Shown: one piece after another, positions 1 through 8,775 of the stretch | How the letters are laid out: every line of letters starts with the position of its first letter | How positions within the stretch are numbered: the stretch's first letter is position 1 | From: Aquamicrobium sp. | GTDB lineage: Bacteria; Pseudomonadota; Alphaproteobacteria; Rhizobiales; Rhizobiaceae | Reading direction: 5' to 3' | Assembly (NCBI RefSeq): GCF_023954335.1 | Contig: NZ_JAMLIE010000001.1 | Location: forward strand, 1,240,001-1,304,000 | Length of the DNA: 64,000 nucleotides | Notes under the pieces: model-generated | What the model was told of the DNA's origin: nothing | Database searches by the model: none | Seen by the model: only the letters and a program-made list of their open reading frames with translations | Made by a program: the position numbers and the translations under genes

Positions 1-584
1 GCCTCGTCCATGTAGTGGGTGGAGACGAGCACGGTCAGCCCGTCGGCGGCGAGGTGGTGGATCTCGTCCCAGAAGTCGCGCCGCGCCTTGGGGTCGACGC
101 CGGCCGTCGGCTCGTCGAGCAGCAGGAGCTTCGGCTTGTGCATGACGCAGGCGGCGAGCGCCAGCCGCTGCTTCCAGCCGCCCGACAGCGTGCCGGCGAG
201 CTGGCCGCGGCGGGAAGCCAGGCCGAGCTCCTCCAGCGTGCGCGTCACGTGGGCGGCGACCGGCTTCAGCTCGTAGAGGCGGGCGACGAATTCGAGGTTC
301 TCGGCGATGGTCAGGTCCTCGTAGAACGAGAATTTCTGCGTCATGTAGCCGACCTCGCGCCGGATGCGCCGCCCCTCCTTCCTCAGGTCGAAGCCGAGCA
401 CCGTGCCCTCGCCCTCGTCGGGGGTCAGAAGCCCGCACATGATGCGGATCGTCGTCGTTTTCCCTGAGCCGTTGGGGCCGAGGAACCCGACGATCTCCCC
501 GCGCGCGACCTTCATCGACACATGGTCGACCACGGTGCGGTCGCCGAACCGCTTGACGAGGCCGGTGACGTCGATGGCGGTCAT
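1..584 (-). CDS. ybhF: ABC transporter ATP-binding protein, YbhF-like, 3' end outside window
   Basis: Only the first 194 residues are in the window; the gene runs off the left edge. They form a complete nucleotide-binding core: Walker A GPNGSGKTT near residue 35, the Q-loop region, signature LSGGWKQR near residue 130, Walker B LLLLDEPTAG followed by the D-loop, and the switch region VSTHYMDEA at the edge. The LSGGWKQR form of the signature is typical of ABC-2 (DrrA/YbhF) exporters. It lies downstream of an HlyD-type adaptor and a CecR-like TetR gene on the same strand, the order of E. coli cecR-ybhG-ybhF, which supports an efflux role at the inner membrane. E. coli YbhF is a double-ATPase protein; whether this one is cannot be seen. 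Start ATG at 584. Confidence 0.88.
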   Translation of the reverse strand, partial: MTAIDVTGLVKRFGDRTVVDHVSMKVARGEIVGFLGPNGSGKTTTIRIMCGLLTPDEGEGTVLGFDLRKEGRRIRREVGYMTQKFSFYEDLTIAENLEFVARLYELKPVAAHVTRTLEELGLASRRGQLAGTLSGGWKQRLALAACVMHKPKLLLLDEPTAGVDPKARRDFWDEIHHLAADGLTVLVSTHYMDE

Positions 585-602
585 GGTGCGCTCGCTTCGC
601 GA

Positions 603-703
603 GCGAGTGAGTAGGGAATAGTGAGTAGTGAGTAGGGGAAAAGAGATTGCTTCACGCTTCCGATCTCCAACATTTCACTACTCACTACTCACTACTCACT
701 CAC
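603..703. repeat. Inverted repeat built from a GTGAGTA heptamer
   Basis: Positions 603-632 and 675-703 are near-perfect reverse complements of about 29 bases, each made of tandem GTGAGTA-like heptamers, separated by a 42-base AT-richer loop. The right arm covers the last codons and TAG stop of the HlyD-type gene (stop at 692-694). A transcript would fold into a long stem between the adaptor and ATPase genes. Similar short-period arrays occur in rhizobial intergenic regions (recollection, not checked). Confidence 0.75.
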
Positions 704-1636
704 CCGCACATCCACGATCTGCCCCGGCTTCAACGCCGCCGCGTCCCCTTCCGGCCGGGCCTCGATCAGGTGGACGAGCTTCTGGCGCGTCTCCAGCGAG
801 TAGATGACGGGCGGGGTGAATTCGGGCTCGGGCGAGGCATAGGTCACGCGTGCCGTCAGGCCCGGCGGGCAGCCGTCGCACTGGACGGCGAGCAGCGCGC
901 CGACGGAAACCGACGAGAATTGCGGCTCGGGCAGGTAGAGCTTGAGCCGGATCGCGCCGTCCGGCAGCAGCGACAGGATCGGCGCGGACGGGCCGGCGAT
1001 GTCGCCCGGATGGCGGATCACCTCGGCGATGCGCCCGGCCGCCGGGGCGGCGACGGTGCGCTGGCCGAGCCGCCATTCGGCCTGCGCCAGCGCGGCGCGG
1101 GCGCGCTCGACCTGGCCTTCGGCGGCGCGGATCGCTTCCGCCCGCGCCGGCAGGCGGGCGACGGCGAGGTTGGCCTCGGCTTGGCCGGTCGCGGCCGCGG
1201 CGAGGGCGAGCGCGGTCTCGGTGCGCTCCAGATCGGCTTGCGTCGCGACGTTGCGCCGGGCGAGGTCGCGGGTGCGCTCCAGCACGCGGCGCGCCTCGGC
1301 CTCCTGCGCTTCGGCCGAGCGCAGCGCGGCTTCCAGCACGGCGATCTCCTCCGGCCGCCGGCCCTCCTTCAGATCGGCGGCCTGCGCCTCGGCCTGCGCC
1401 AGTGCCGCCTTCGCTTCCTCGGCCGCGTGGCGCGCGTCCTCAGCCTCCAGCGTCGCCAGGTCCTGCCCGGCGCTCACCCGCTCGCCCTGCCGCGCGGCCA
1501 GCGCCTCGATACGGGCCGGCTCCACCGGCGCGACGAGGACGAAATCGCCCTCGACATAGCCGACGGCAAGCGGCGGCGGCGCGGCGCAGGCGGCGAAGAA
1601 GGTCGCGGCGAGGGGCAGGGCGCAAAGGAGGCTCAT
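692..1636 (-). CDS. ybhG: HlyD-family periplasmic adaptor (YbhG-like)
   Basis: A 314-residue membrane-fusion protein, about the family length. The N-terminus MSLLCALPLAATFFAACAAPP is a signal segment ending in a possible lipobox (FAAC). A biotinyl-lipoyl half near residues 40-70 (VSAGQDLATLEA) is followed by a long Ala/Glu/Arg-rich coiled coil at about residues 70-200, the second lipoyl half (TVAAPAAGRIAEVIRHPGD) and a beta-barrel segment. It probably links the YbhF-type inner-membrane exporter to an outer-membrane channel for xenobiotic efflux. ATG at 1636 overlaps the end of the TetR gene by four bases, so the two are translationally coupled; the longer upstream frame only overlaps that regulator. 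Confidence 0.88.
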   Translation of the reverse strand: MSLLCALPLAATFFAACAAPPPLAVGYVEGDFVLVAPVEPARIEALAARQGERVSAGQDLATLEAEDARHAAEEAKAALAQAEAQAADLKEGRRPEEIAVLEAALRSAEAQEAEARRVLERTRDLARRNVATQADLERTETALALAAAATGQAEANLAVARLPARAEAIRAAEGQVERARAALAQAEWRLGQRTVAAPAAGRIAEVIRHPGDIAGPSAPILSLLPDGAIRLKLYLPEPQFSSVSVGALLAVQCDGCPPGLTARVTYASPEPEFTPPVIYSLETRQKLVHLIEARPEGDAAALKPGQIVDVRVSE

Positions 1637-2310
1637 GGTTTCCGTTCCCGATGGGCGGCAAGCGCCGCCAGCGCGTTCTCCAGCACGGTCGCGGTGATGA
1701 GGCCGGCCTCGGTCGCGCCGATCTCGCGCCAGCCCATGCGCCGCAGCACGGCCTCGCGGGCGATGCGGAAATAGACGGTCTGGCCGATCATGGTGAAGAC
1801 GGCGATCTTCGTCGCTTCGCTTTCCGCGTCGTCGCCGCTGGCGACGGCCCAGACCGCGCACAGCCGGCGATGGACCTTCTCGACCAGCCCGGCATAGAGG
1901 ATGTCGAAAGCGCGGCCCGGATGGTGGATCTCGCGCAGGATGAACTGGACGAAGCTCGACATTTCCGGTGCGGCGACGAGAAAGCCGGCCATCCGCTCCG
2001 TGGCGATGCGGAGCTGTGCTTCCGCCGCCGCCCGGTCGGTGGGAGGCGGCATCGTCGCCAGCACCGGGTCGGCGACCCGGGCGATCGTCTCGACGATATG
2101 GGCGGCGCAGGCATCGCGCAGCTCGCCCTTGCCGCCGAAATGATAAGCGATGGAGCCGATATTCGCCTTCGCCTCGGCCGCGATCTCGCGGGTGGAGGTG
2201 GCGGCGAAGCCCTTTTCCCCGAACAGCCGCAGGCCGGCCTCGATCAGCGCCGCTCTGGTCTTCTCGGCGGAGGACCGTCCCGCCGCATCGGTATCGTTGT
2301 CTTCGCTCAT
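1633..2310 (-). CDS. cecR: TetR-family repressor, CecR-like
   Basis: 225 residues: an N-terminal TetR helix-turn-helix (about residues 15-65, with STREIAAEAKANIGSIAYHF as recognition region) and a C-terminal ligand domain resembling the CecR/DUF1956 group (MAGFLVAAPEMSSFVQFILRE). In E. coli CecR represses ybhGFSR and responds to certain antibiotics; the same gene order is kept here. It overlaps the adaptor gene by ATGA and is preceded by a 22-bp palindrome 9 bases upstream of the start, as expected for autorepression of the operon. The family assignment is strong; the ligand is unknown. Confidence 0.88.
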   Translation of the reverse strand: MSEDNDTDAAGRSSAEKTRAALIEAGLRLFGEKGFAATSTREIAAEAKANIGSIAYHFGGKGELRDACAAHIVETIARVADPVLATMPPPTDRAAAEAQLRIATERMAGFLVAAPEMSSFVQFILREIHHPGRAFDILYAGLVEKVHRRLCAVWAVASGDDAESEATKIAVFTMIGQTVYFRIAREAVLRRMGWREIGATEAGLITATVLENALAALAAHRERKP

Positions 2311-2318
2311 GGAGAGAG

Positions 2319-2340
2319 TTTAATCAAACGTATGATTAAA
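2319..2340. promoter_or_regulatory. Candidate TetR (CecR-like) operator
   Basis: TTTAATCA-AACGTA-TGATTAAA: two perfect 8-bp arms around a six-base centre containing ACGT, so only one base pair of the 22-bp dyad is mismatched. It sits just upstream of the cecR-like start (2310), is AT-rich in GC-rich surroundings, and resembles ATCAAACGTTTGAT-type sites of CecR relatives (family recollection). The synthetase gene on the other strand begins at 2466, so the site might affect both directions. Confidence 0.75.
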
Positions 2341-2465
2341 TACAACCGTGCTGCGCTGCGAAATTGCCGGTTGATGCGCCGCCGCCAGTCGCTACATTCG
2401 GCCCCGACCGAAGCATCGAGGCCCTCGCGGAAACCGGGGCGCCGAGGAAAGGCCGGAGTGACGCC

Positions 2466-5159
2466 ATGACCATCCGCAATCTCGAATTCATGTCCCGCCC
2501 GCGCTCGGTCGCGGTCATCGGCGCGTCCGACCGCGAAGGCTCGGTCGGCGGCGTGGTGCTGCGGAACATCATCGAAGGCGGCTTCGAGGGGGCGATCTAT
2601 CCGGTCAACCCGAAATACAGGGAAGTGATGGGCCGCGCCTGCTACGCCTCGGCCGCAGACCTGCCCGAGGCGCCCGACCTTGCCGTGATCGTCACCCCGC
2701 CGCCCACCGTGCCCGGCGTCGTCGCCGAGCTCGGCGCGCGCGGCGTCAAGGCTGCAGTGGTCATCACCGCGGGCCTGAACGACAAGAACGGCCTGCGCCA
2801 GAAGATGCTCGATGCGGCCAGGCCCCACACGCTGCGCCTCCTCGGGCCGAACACGGTGGGCCTGATGATCCCGCCGCTGAAGCTCAATGCCGGCTTCGCC
2901 CACATGGCGGCGGCGGCGGGCGACATCGCGCTGCTGTCGCAGTCGGGCGCCATCGCCACCTCGCTGATCGACTGGGCCGCCGGGCGTGGCATCGGCTTCT
3001 CGCACATCGTCTCGCTCGGCGACATGGCCGATGTCGACGTCGCCGACTATATCGACATGCTGGCCGGCGACGGCAAGACCCGCGCCATCATGCTCTATCT
3101 CGAATCCGTGCCGCATCCGCGCAAGTTCATGTCGGCCGCGCGCGCCGCTTCGCGCATCAAGCCGGTGATCGCCATCAAGCCCGGCCGCCACGAGCAGGCG
3201 GCCAAGGCCGCGGCCACTCACACCGGGGCGCTGTCCGGCGCCGACCGGGTGGTGGACGCCGCGCTGCGCCGTGCCGGCATCCTGCGCGTCAACGGCCTCG
3301 CCGAGCTGTTCGACGCGGTCGAGATCGTCGCCCGCTTCCCGCCGCTGAACCGCGTGCGCGTCGGCATCGTCACCAATGGCGGCGGCGCCGGGGTGCTGGC
3401 CGTCGACCAGTTGATCGACATCGGCGGCGCGCTGGCCGAGCTGTCGAACGAGACGATCGCCACGTTGAACAAAGGCCTGCCGCCGACCTGGTCGCACGCC
3501 AACCCGGTGGACATCATCGGCGACGCCCCGGCCGAGCGCTACGGCGCGGCGCTGAAGGCAGTCGCCGCCGACAGGAACGTCGATGCCGTGCTGGTGCTGA
3601 ACTGCCCGACGGGCCTCGCCTCGCCGATGGACGCGGCAAGGGGCGTCGCCGCCGTGGTCGACAAGGTCGGGAACGGGGGCCGGATCGGCGGCAAGCCGGT
3701 CCTCGCCTGCTGGCTGGGCGAGCACACGGCCGAGCCGGCGCGGAAAGTTCTGCGCGAGGCCGGCATCGCCACCTTCGAGACGCCGGCCGAAGCCGCCGGT
3801 GCCATCGGCTATCTCGACGGCTGGAGCAAGGCGCAGGCCGCGCTCAGCCAGGTTCCCGCCTCCGGCAGCGCCGACATCGCGGGGCGCATCGACGAGGTGC
3901 GTGCGATCTTCCGCGGCGCGGCTGCGGAGGGCCGCACCATCCTGACCGAGCCGGAGGCGAAGTCGGTGCTCGCCGCCTATGACGTCACCGTGCCGCAGAT
4001 CCTCAACGCCGGCTCGCCGGCCGAGGCCAAGGAACACGCCGCGCATCTGCTTAAGGACTGGGACGCGGTGGTGGTCAAGCTCCTGTCCAAGGCCATCTCG
4101 CACAAGTCCGACGTCGGCGGCGTGGTGCTCAACATCGAGACGGCGAAGGCGGCGCGCGAGGCGGCCGAGGCCATCGAGGCGCGGGTGCGGAAAGTCCGCC
4201 CCGACGCCGACATCGAGGGCTACGCCGTGCAGCCGATGGTGAAGATGAAGCACGCGCACGAGCTGATCCTCGGCGTCTCGCGCGATCCGATCTTCGGCCC
4301 GGTGGTCATGTTCGGCTCGGGTGGCGTCTCGGTCGAGGTGGTGGACGACACCGCCATCGGCCTGCCACCGCTCGACGACGTGCTGGGCGAGGAGCTGATC
4401 GAGCGCACTCGCATCGGCAAGCTGCTCGCCGGCTTCCGCGACCGCGCCCCGGCCGACCGGTCTGCGATCCTGCGCTCGCTCAACGCCGTGTCGCAGATGG
4501 TCATCGACTTCCCCTGCATCGCCGGCATCGACGTCAACCCGCTCTTGACCGGGCCGGAAGGCGCGGTGGCGCTCGACGCGCGCATCGAGATCGACCTTTC
4601 CCGCATCGAGGAGGAGGGGCCGAACCCCGACCTCGCCATCCGCCCCTATCCGGCCGGCTGGGAAAAGGCCTTTCGTTCGGGCAGGGGCATGGAGTACACG
4701 CTGCGGCCGATCCGCCCGGCCGACATCGCGCTCTATCCGGAGTTCCTCGAGCACGTCTCGCCGTCCGATATCCGCCTGCGCTTCCTCGGCTACCGCAAGG
4801 CGTTCCCCGACGAGATGCTGAAGCGGCTGACCCAGCTCGACTACGACCGCGAGATCGCCTTCGTCGCGCTCGACGCGGACGGCGCGCTCGCCGGCATCGC
4901 GCGCCTGTCGGCCGACCCGAACCACGAAAGCGCCGAGTTCGGCCTGCTCGTGCGGTCGGACCGGCAGGGCCAGGGGCTCGGCTGGGCGCTTATGAGCCAT
5001 TTGATCGAGTACGGCCGCGCCGACGGCCTGTCGCGCATCGAGGGCATCATGTTCGACGAGAACGACAAGATGATCGACCTCGCCCGCGATCTCGGCTTCG
5101 TCATCCACGACCATCCGGACGATTCGACGCTGGAGCTCGCGGTGCTGACTCTGAAATAG
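2466..5159 (+). CDS. Acyl-CoA synthetase (ADP-forming) / GNAT acetyltransferase fusion
   Basis: 897 residues, the usual length of the Pat/PatZ protein-acetyltransferase family. In order: CoA-binding Rossmann domain (GASDREGSVGG near residue 20), succinyl-CoA-ligase-like domains (to about 460), ATP-grasp domain (from ILTEPEAKSVLAAYDV near 490 to about 705) and a C-terminal GNAT domain (RSDRQGQGLGWALM, the acetyl-CoA loop, near 830). Such proteins acetylate lysines, classically of acetyl-CoA synthetase, or retain NDP-forming acyl-CoA synthetase activity; which applies here cannot be decided from sequence. ATG 2466 was chosen over the in-frame ATG at 2364 because a GGAG lies 8 bases upstream and conserved sequence begins right after it. 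Monocistronic; convergent with zur. Confidence 0.9.
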   Translation: MTIRNLEFMSRPRSVAVIGASDREGSVGGVVLRNIIEGGFEGAIYPVNPKYREVMGRACYASAADLPEAPDLAVIVTPPPTVPGVVAELGARGVKAAVVITAGLNDKNGLRQKMLDAARPHTLRLLGPNTVGLMIPPLKLNAGFAHMAAAAGDIALLSQSGAIATSLIDWAAGRGIGFSHIVSLGDMADVDVADYIDMLAGDGKTRAIMLYLESVPHPRKFMSAARAASRIKPVIAIKPGRHEQAAKAAATHTGALSGADRVVDAALRRAGILRVNGLAELFDAVEIVARFPPLNRVRVGIVTNGGGAGVLAVDQLIDIGGALAELSNETIATLNKGLPPTWSHANPVDIIGDAPAERYGAALKAVAADRNVDAVLVLNCPTGLASPMDAARGVAAVVDKVGNGGRIGGKPVLACWLGEHTAEPARKVLREAGIATFETPAEAAGAIGYLDGWSKAQAALSQVPASGSADIAGRIDEVRAIFRGAAAEGRTILTEPEAKSVLAAYDVTVPQILNAGSPAEAKEHAAHLLKDWDAVVVKLLSKAISHKSDVGGVVLNIETAKAAREAAEAIEARVRKVRPDADIEGYAVQPMVKMKHAHELILGVSRDPIFGPVVMFGSGGVSVEVVDDTAIGLPPLDDVLGEELIERTRIGKLLAGFRDRAPADRSAILRSLNAVSQMVIDFPCIAGIDVNPLLTGPEGAVALDARIEIDLSRIEEEGPNPDLAIRPYPAGWEKAFRSGRGMEYTLRPIRPADIALYPEFLEHVSPSDIRLRFLGYRKAFPDEMLKRLTQLDYDREIAFVALDADGALAGIARLSADPNHESAEFGLLVRSDRQGQGLGWALMSHLIEYGRADGLSRIEGIMFDENDKMIDLARDLGFVIHDHPDDSTLELAVLTLK

Positions 5160-5167
5160 GCTTTGGT

Positions 5168-5581
5168 TCAGGCCGCGAGGCAGGCCGCGCAGTGGCCGCG
5201 GATCTCGATCATGGTCTTCTCGGCCTTGAAGCCCTTGGTCGCGGACCACGCGGCGAGGCGCTCGCGCACCACCTCGTCGGAGAACTCGTCGACCTGCCCG
5301 CAATCCTCGCAGATGGCGAAGGCGATCAGCCCCTGCGCGTGGCAATGCGGATGGGCGCAGGCGACAAAGGCGTTCAGCGTCTCCAGCCGGTGGACGAGAC
5401 CGGCGGCCAGCAGCTTGTCGAGCGCGCGGTAGACCTGGAGCGGAGCGCGGAACCCGTCCTCGCGCAGCCGGTCGAGAATGGTGTAGGCCGACAGCGGCCC
5501 GTCGGCCCGCGTCAGCGCGTCGAGGACGAGCGACTGGTTGCGCGTGAGGTCATGGGTGTGCGTGTGGGTGTGCGCGGTCAT
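5168..5581 (-). CDS. zur: Zinc uptake regulator Zur (Fur family)
   Basis: 137 residues: N-terminal winged helix (QSLVLDALTRADGPLSAYTI through QVYRALDKLLAAGLVHRL) and C-terminal dimerisation/metal domain. Two Cys pairs (CEDC and CAAC) form the structural zinc site; CAHPHCHAQG supplies regulatory ligands. The N-terminus carries a HTHTHTH run. Start ATG 5581 overlaps the znuB stop (ATGA), so the regulator is the last gene of znuC-znuB-zur, a common alphaproteobacterial order. It would repress znuCB-zur and znuA through the site near 7430 when zinc is sufficient. Confidence 0.93.
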   Translation of the reverse strand: MTAHTHTHTHDLTRNQSLVLDALTRADGPLSAYTILDRLREDGFRAPLQVYRALDKLLAAGLVHRLETLNAFVACAHPHCHAQGLIAFAICEDCGQVDEFSDEVVRERLAAWSATKGFKAEKTMIEIRGHCAACLAA

Positions 5582-6399
5582 GATCTGTCGCTCCCGGATG
5601 GTGCGCGCCCGAAAAGGGCAGGGTAGGCCGGCAGGCCGAGAAGGAAAAGGCCGAGCGCGGCGACGACGATCGACGGGCCGGACGGCGTGTCGAAGGCGAG
5701 CGAGCCGTAGAGGCCGCCCGCGACCGCCAGCGCCCCGACGAGGGCGGCGAGGACGGCCATCGCCTCGGGCGTCGCGGCGAAGCGCCGGGCCGTCGCGGCA
5801 GGAATGATCATCAGCGCGGTGATGAGCAGCGCGCCGACGATCTTCATGGCGATGGCGACGACGAGCGCCATCATCAGCATGAAGACGAGGCGCGAGCGGG
5901 CGGGCGCGAGCCCTTCGGCCGCGGCCAGCTCCTCGTCGACCGAGGCGGCGAGCAGCGGCCGCCACAGCAGTGCCAGCAGCGCGAGGACCGCCGCCCCGCC
6001 GCCCCAGACCAGCGCGACGTCGAGGCGCGATACGGCGAGGATGTCGCCGAACAGGAAGCCCATCAGGTCGACGCGCACCCATGTCATGAAGGCGAGCGCG
6101 ACGAGGCCGAGCGCCAGCGCCGAGTGCGACAGGATGCCGAGCAGCGCGTCGGCCGAGAGCCCGCCCCGCCGCTCCAGCGCGATCAGCGCCAGCGACACGA
6201 GGAGGGCGACGGCGAAGACGCCGGCGGTCAGGTCGATCTCGAGGAGGAAGCCGAGCGCGATGCCGAGCAGCGCCGAATGCGCCATCGTGTCGCCGAAATA
6301 GGCCATGCGCCGCCACACCACGAAGCAGCCAAGCGGGCCCGTCACCAGCGCCAGCCCGATGCCGGCGAGCAGCGCGCGCGAGAAGAAGTCATCGAGCAT
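5578..6399 (-). CDS. znuB: Zinc ABC transporter permease ZnuB
   Basis: 273 residues with about eight hydrophobic segments, starting MLDDFFSRALLAGIGLALVT; motifs GCFVVWRRMAYFGDTMAHSA and KIVGALLITALMIIPAATAR are typical of the ABC-3 metal permease family. It forms the membrane channel for ZnuC and ZnuA. ATG 6399 overlaps the znuC end by 11 bases and its own end overlaps zur by four, so the three genes are coupled. The longer upstream frame is His-rich znuC tail in another phase and was excluded. Confidence 0.93.
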   Translation of the reverse strand: MLDDFFSRALLAGIGLALVTGPLGCFVVWRRMAYFGDTMAHSALLGIALGFLLEIDLTAGVFAVALLVSLALIALERRGGLSADALLGILSHSALALGLVALAFMTWVRVDLMGFLFGDILAVSRLDVALVWGGGAAVLALLALLWRPLLAASVDEELAAAEGLAPARSRLVFMLMMALVVAIAMKIVGALLITALMIIPAATARRFAATPEAMAVLAALVGALAVAGGLYGSLAFDTPSGPSIVVAALGLFLLGLPAYPALFGRAPSGSDRS

Positions 6400-7381
6400 C
6401 GCCGGCCTTTCCCTGCCCGTGCCCATGATCATGGCTGTGCCCGTGATCGTGGCTGTGCCCGTGATCGCGGTTGTCGTGATGATGCCCGTCGGTGGGGTGG
6501 CAATGGTCGGTGATCGAGCCGTCGCTGTGCAGCACCCGGCCGTCCTCCAGATGGGTATGGTCGTGGTCGTGGCTGTAGACGGCGAGCGCGCCGGCCGCCC
6601 GGTGTCCGAACAGCCGGCGGTAGCCCGGGTCGGCCGCCACCGCGCGAGGCGTGCCGCGGCAGCAGACATGGCCGTTGAGGCAGATCACCGTGTCGGTGGC
6701 CGACATGACGATGTGGAGGTCGTGCGAGATCAGGAGGATGCCGCAGCCGGTGCGGTCGCGGATGCGGCCGATCAGCTCGTAGAGCGCGGCCTCGCCGGTG
6801 TAGTCGACGCCCTGCACCGGCTCGTCGAGCACGAGGAGGTCCGGCCGGCGCAGCATGGCGCGCGCGAGCAGCGCCCGCTGGAACTCGCCGCCGGACAGCG
6901 ACTGCACCGGCGATGCGGCAAGATGGGGAATGCCGACCTCCTCCAGCGCCGCCGCGATCTCGGCCGCCGAATGGCGCGCCGTCAGCGTCATCAGCCGCGC
7001 CACGGTGAGCGGCAGCGTGTTGTCGATGGCCAGCTTCTGCGGCACGTAGCCGACGCGCAGGCCCGCGCGGCGCGTGATCGCGCCCTCGTCGGGCCGCAGG
7101 ATGCCGACCACCGCGCGCGCCGTCGTGCTCTTGCCGGAGCCGTTCGGGCCGATCAGCGTCACGATCTCGCCGCGCCTGATGTCGAAGGTGACGCCGCGCA
7201 CCAGCCAGCGGCCGCCGCGCCGGACCCCGGCCGCATCGATGCGCACGAGCGTCTCGTCCCGCGCGGCCGTGGGCACGCCGTGCCGTCCCGCGCCGCCGGG
7301 CGGGTCATGACGCGCTTGGCCGGCAGGGGAGCGGTTCACGCCCGTCTTGTCGACTTGGCCGGAAGATTCCTGCATTTTCAT
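6389..7381 (-). CDS. znuC: Zinc ABC transporter ATPase ZnuC with His-rich tail
   Basis: ABC ATPase with Walker A GPNGSGKSTT (about residue 78), signature LSGGEFQRALLARAM, Walker B LLVLDEP and H-loop LLISHDLH. After the ATPase core comes a roughly 60-residue tail packed with His and Asp (HDHDHTH, GHHHD, HGHSHDHGHSHDHGHG), probably cytoplasmic zinc binding. The open frame reaches GTG 7429, but that overlaps the candidate Zur box; ATG 7381 (330 residues) keeps the operator upstream. The conserved core begins only at about residue 42, so the exact start is uncertain (7405 and 7375 are alternatives). Divergent from znuA. Confidence 0.88.
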   Translation of the reverse strand: MKMQESSGQVDKTGVNRSPAGQARHDPPGGAGRHGVPTAARDETLVRIDAAGVRRGGRWLVRGVTFDIRRGEIVTLIGPNGSGKSTTARAVVGILRPDEGAITRRAGLRVGYVPQKLAIDNTLPLTVARLMTLTARHSAAEIAAALEEVGIPHLAASPVQSLSGGEFQRALLARAMLRRPDLLVLDEPVQGVDYTGEAALYELIGRIRDRTGCGILLISHDLHIVMSATDTVICLNGHVCCRGTPRAVAADPGYRRLFGHRAAGALAVYSHDHDHTHLEDGRVLHSDGSITDHCHPTDGHHHDNRDHGHSHDHGHSHDHGHGQGKAGDAR

Positions 7382-7414
7382 CCCGTCGAGGCTTGTCACG
7401 CCCATATTGCATAC

Positions 7415-7445
7415 GTTATAGCGTTTCACAACGTAATAACATTAC
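7415..7445. promoter_or_regulatory. Candidate Zur box, znuC/znuA divergent promoter
   Basis: An AT-rich stretch in the 230-bp divergent region holds GTAAT-AAC-ATTAC (7433-7445), a perfect 5-bp dyad, and a wider GTTAT/ATAAC pair (7415-7419 and 7436-7440). This resembles Zur sites with ATGTTAT half-sites. It lies upstream of both transcripts. A 160-base leader follows to the znuA start, in which I see no gene. Confidence 0.55.
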
Positions 7446-7609
7446 GATCTAGATCGCCGTTACCTGTTTCGGGCTTGCCGCAGGGACACGCGACCCGGTG
7501 CCGCCCGTCGCCGAGGTCGGCCTGCCCGCCTGCGGTGGCATCACTCTGCCGCCCATCGGCAGCATCGCCGCGCCGCTTTCCGGCGGCATAGCTATTTGAA
7601 AGGATCGCC

Positions 7610-8647
7610 ATGTCCCGGCTGTTTCGTTCGTTTGCCCTGGCATTGCCGGCCGTTCTCTCCGTTCCGTTCGCCGCCATCCCGGCGCATGCGCTCGACGGCG
7701 TCGTCGCCTCTGTCAAGCCGGTCCACTCGCTGGTCGCGGCGGTGATGGAGGGTGTCGCGGAGCCGGCGCTGCTCGTGCGTGGCAGCGGCTCGGAGCATGT
7801 CCATTCGCTGCGCCCCTCCGACGCCGCCGCGCTTGAAAACGCGAAAATCGTGTTCCGGGTCGGCGAGGGCATGGAGACGTTTCTCAACGGCCCGCTGAAA
7901 ACGCTCGCCGCCGGCGCGAGGGTGGTTTCGCTGGAGGACGCGCCCGGGCTGGAGATGCTCGCCTTCCGCGAGGGAGGCCCGTTCGAGTCGCATTCCCATG
8001 ACGACGAGGACGGCGACGACCACGATGGGCATGACCATGAGGGGCACTCGCATGAGAGCGATTCCGGCGCCCACGCCCACGACCATGACCACGAAGGGCA
8101 TTCGGACGAGAACCGCGCCCACCCGGATCGCGACCTTCATTTCTGGCTCGACCCCGTCAACGCGCGGGCGATGGTCGCCGAGATCGCCCGCGTCCTCGGC
8201 GAGGCTGATCCTGCCAACGCCGCCCGCTATGCCGGCAACGCCGAGGCCTATCTCGCCCGTCTCGACGCGCTGGTCGCGGAAACGGCGGCGACGGTCGAGC
8301 CGGTGAAGGCGCGGCCCGCCATCGTCTTCCACGACGCCTACCAGTATTTCGAGAAGCGGTTCGGCCTGAACGTCGCCGGCTCCATCACCGTCAGCCCCGA
8401 GGTGCTGCCCGGCGCGCAGCGCCTCACCGAGATCAGGGAGAAGGTGAAGGAGCTCGGCGCGGTCTGCGTCTTCTCCGAGCCGCAGTTCGAGCCGAAGCTG
8501 GTTTCCGTGGTGACGGAAGGAACCGACGCGCGCACCGGCGTGCTCGATCCGCTCGGCGCGGAAATCGCCGACGGCCCCGACCTCTACGTCATGCTGATCC
8601 GCAATCTCGGCGAATCCTTCGCCGCCTGCCTCGCGCAGGCCGGCTGA
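7610..8647 (+). CDS. znuA: Zinc ABC transporter substrate-binding protein ZnuA
   Basis: 345 residues of the cluster A-I metal-binding family. Signal peptide to about residue 27 (ending PAHA). First metal histidine in SVKPVHSLVAAVMEG, then HVHSLRPSDA, a long acidic His-rich loop at about residues 128-170 (HSHDDEDGDDHDGHDHEGH and similar), then DLHFWLDPVNA and VFHDAYQYFEKRF with further ligands. The loop is characteristic of ZnuA rather than manganese homologues. Divergent from znuC-znuB-zur across the candidate Zur box. Confidence 0.94.
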   Translation: MSRLFRSFALALPAVLSVPFAAIPAHALDGVVASVKPVHSLVAAVMEGVAEPALLVRGSGSEHVHSLRPSDAAALENAKIVFRVGEGMETFLNGPLKTLAAGARVVSLEDAPGLEMLAFREGGPFESHSHDDEDGDDHDGHDHEGHSHESDSGAHAHDHDHEGHSDENRAHPDRDLHFWLDPVNARAMVAEIARVLGEADPANAARYAGNAEAYLARLDALVAETAATVEPVKARPAIVFHDAYQYFEKRFGLNVAGSITVSPEVLPGAQRLTEIREKVKELGAVCVFSEPQFEPKLVSVVTEGTDARTGVLDPLGAEIADGPDLYVMLIRNLGESFAACLAQAG

Positions 8648-8775
8648 GCCCTGTACCCGCCGGCCGGGCAGCGCGCGCAAATCGCCGATCGGCGGCCAAT
8701 CGACGCTTGTCTTTTGCCTTCAATGCGGGTATCAGGCCCCACGCTTTCCGCGCCGCCCTCCGGGCGCTCCGCGAT

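Noticed and set aside
2307..5345. 1012-codon open frame on the minus strand
   Set aside because: Antisense to the synthetase/GNAT gene; Arg/His-rich shadow of GC-biased codons without recognisable motifs.
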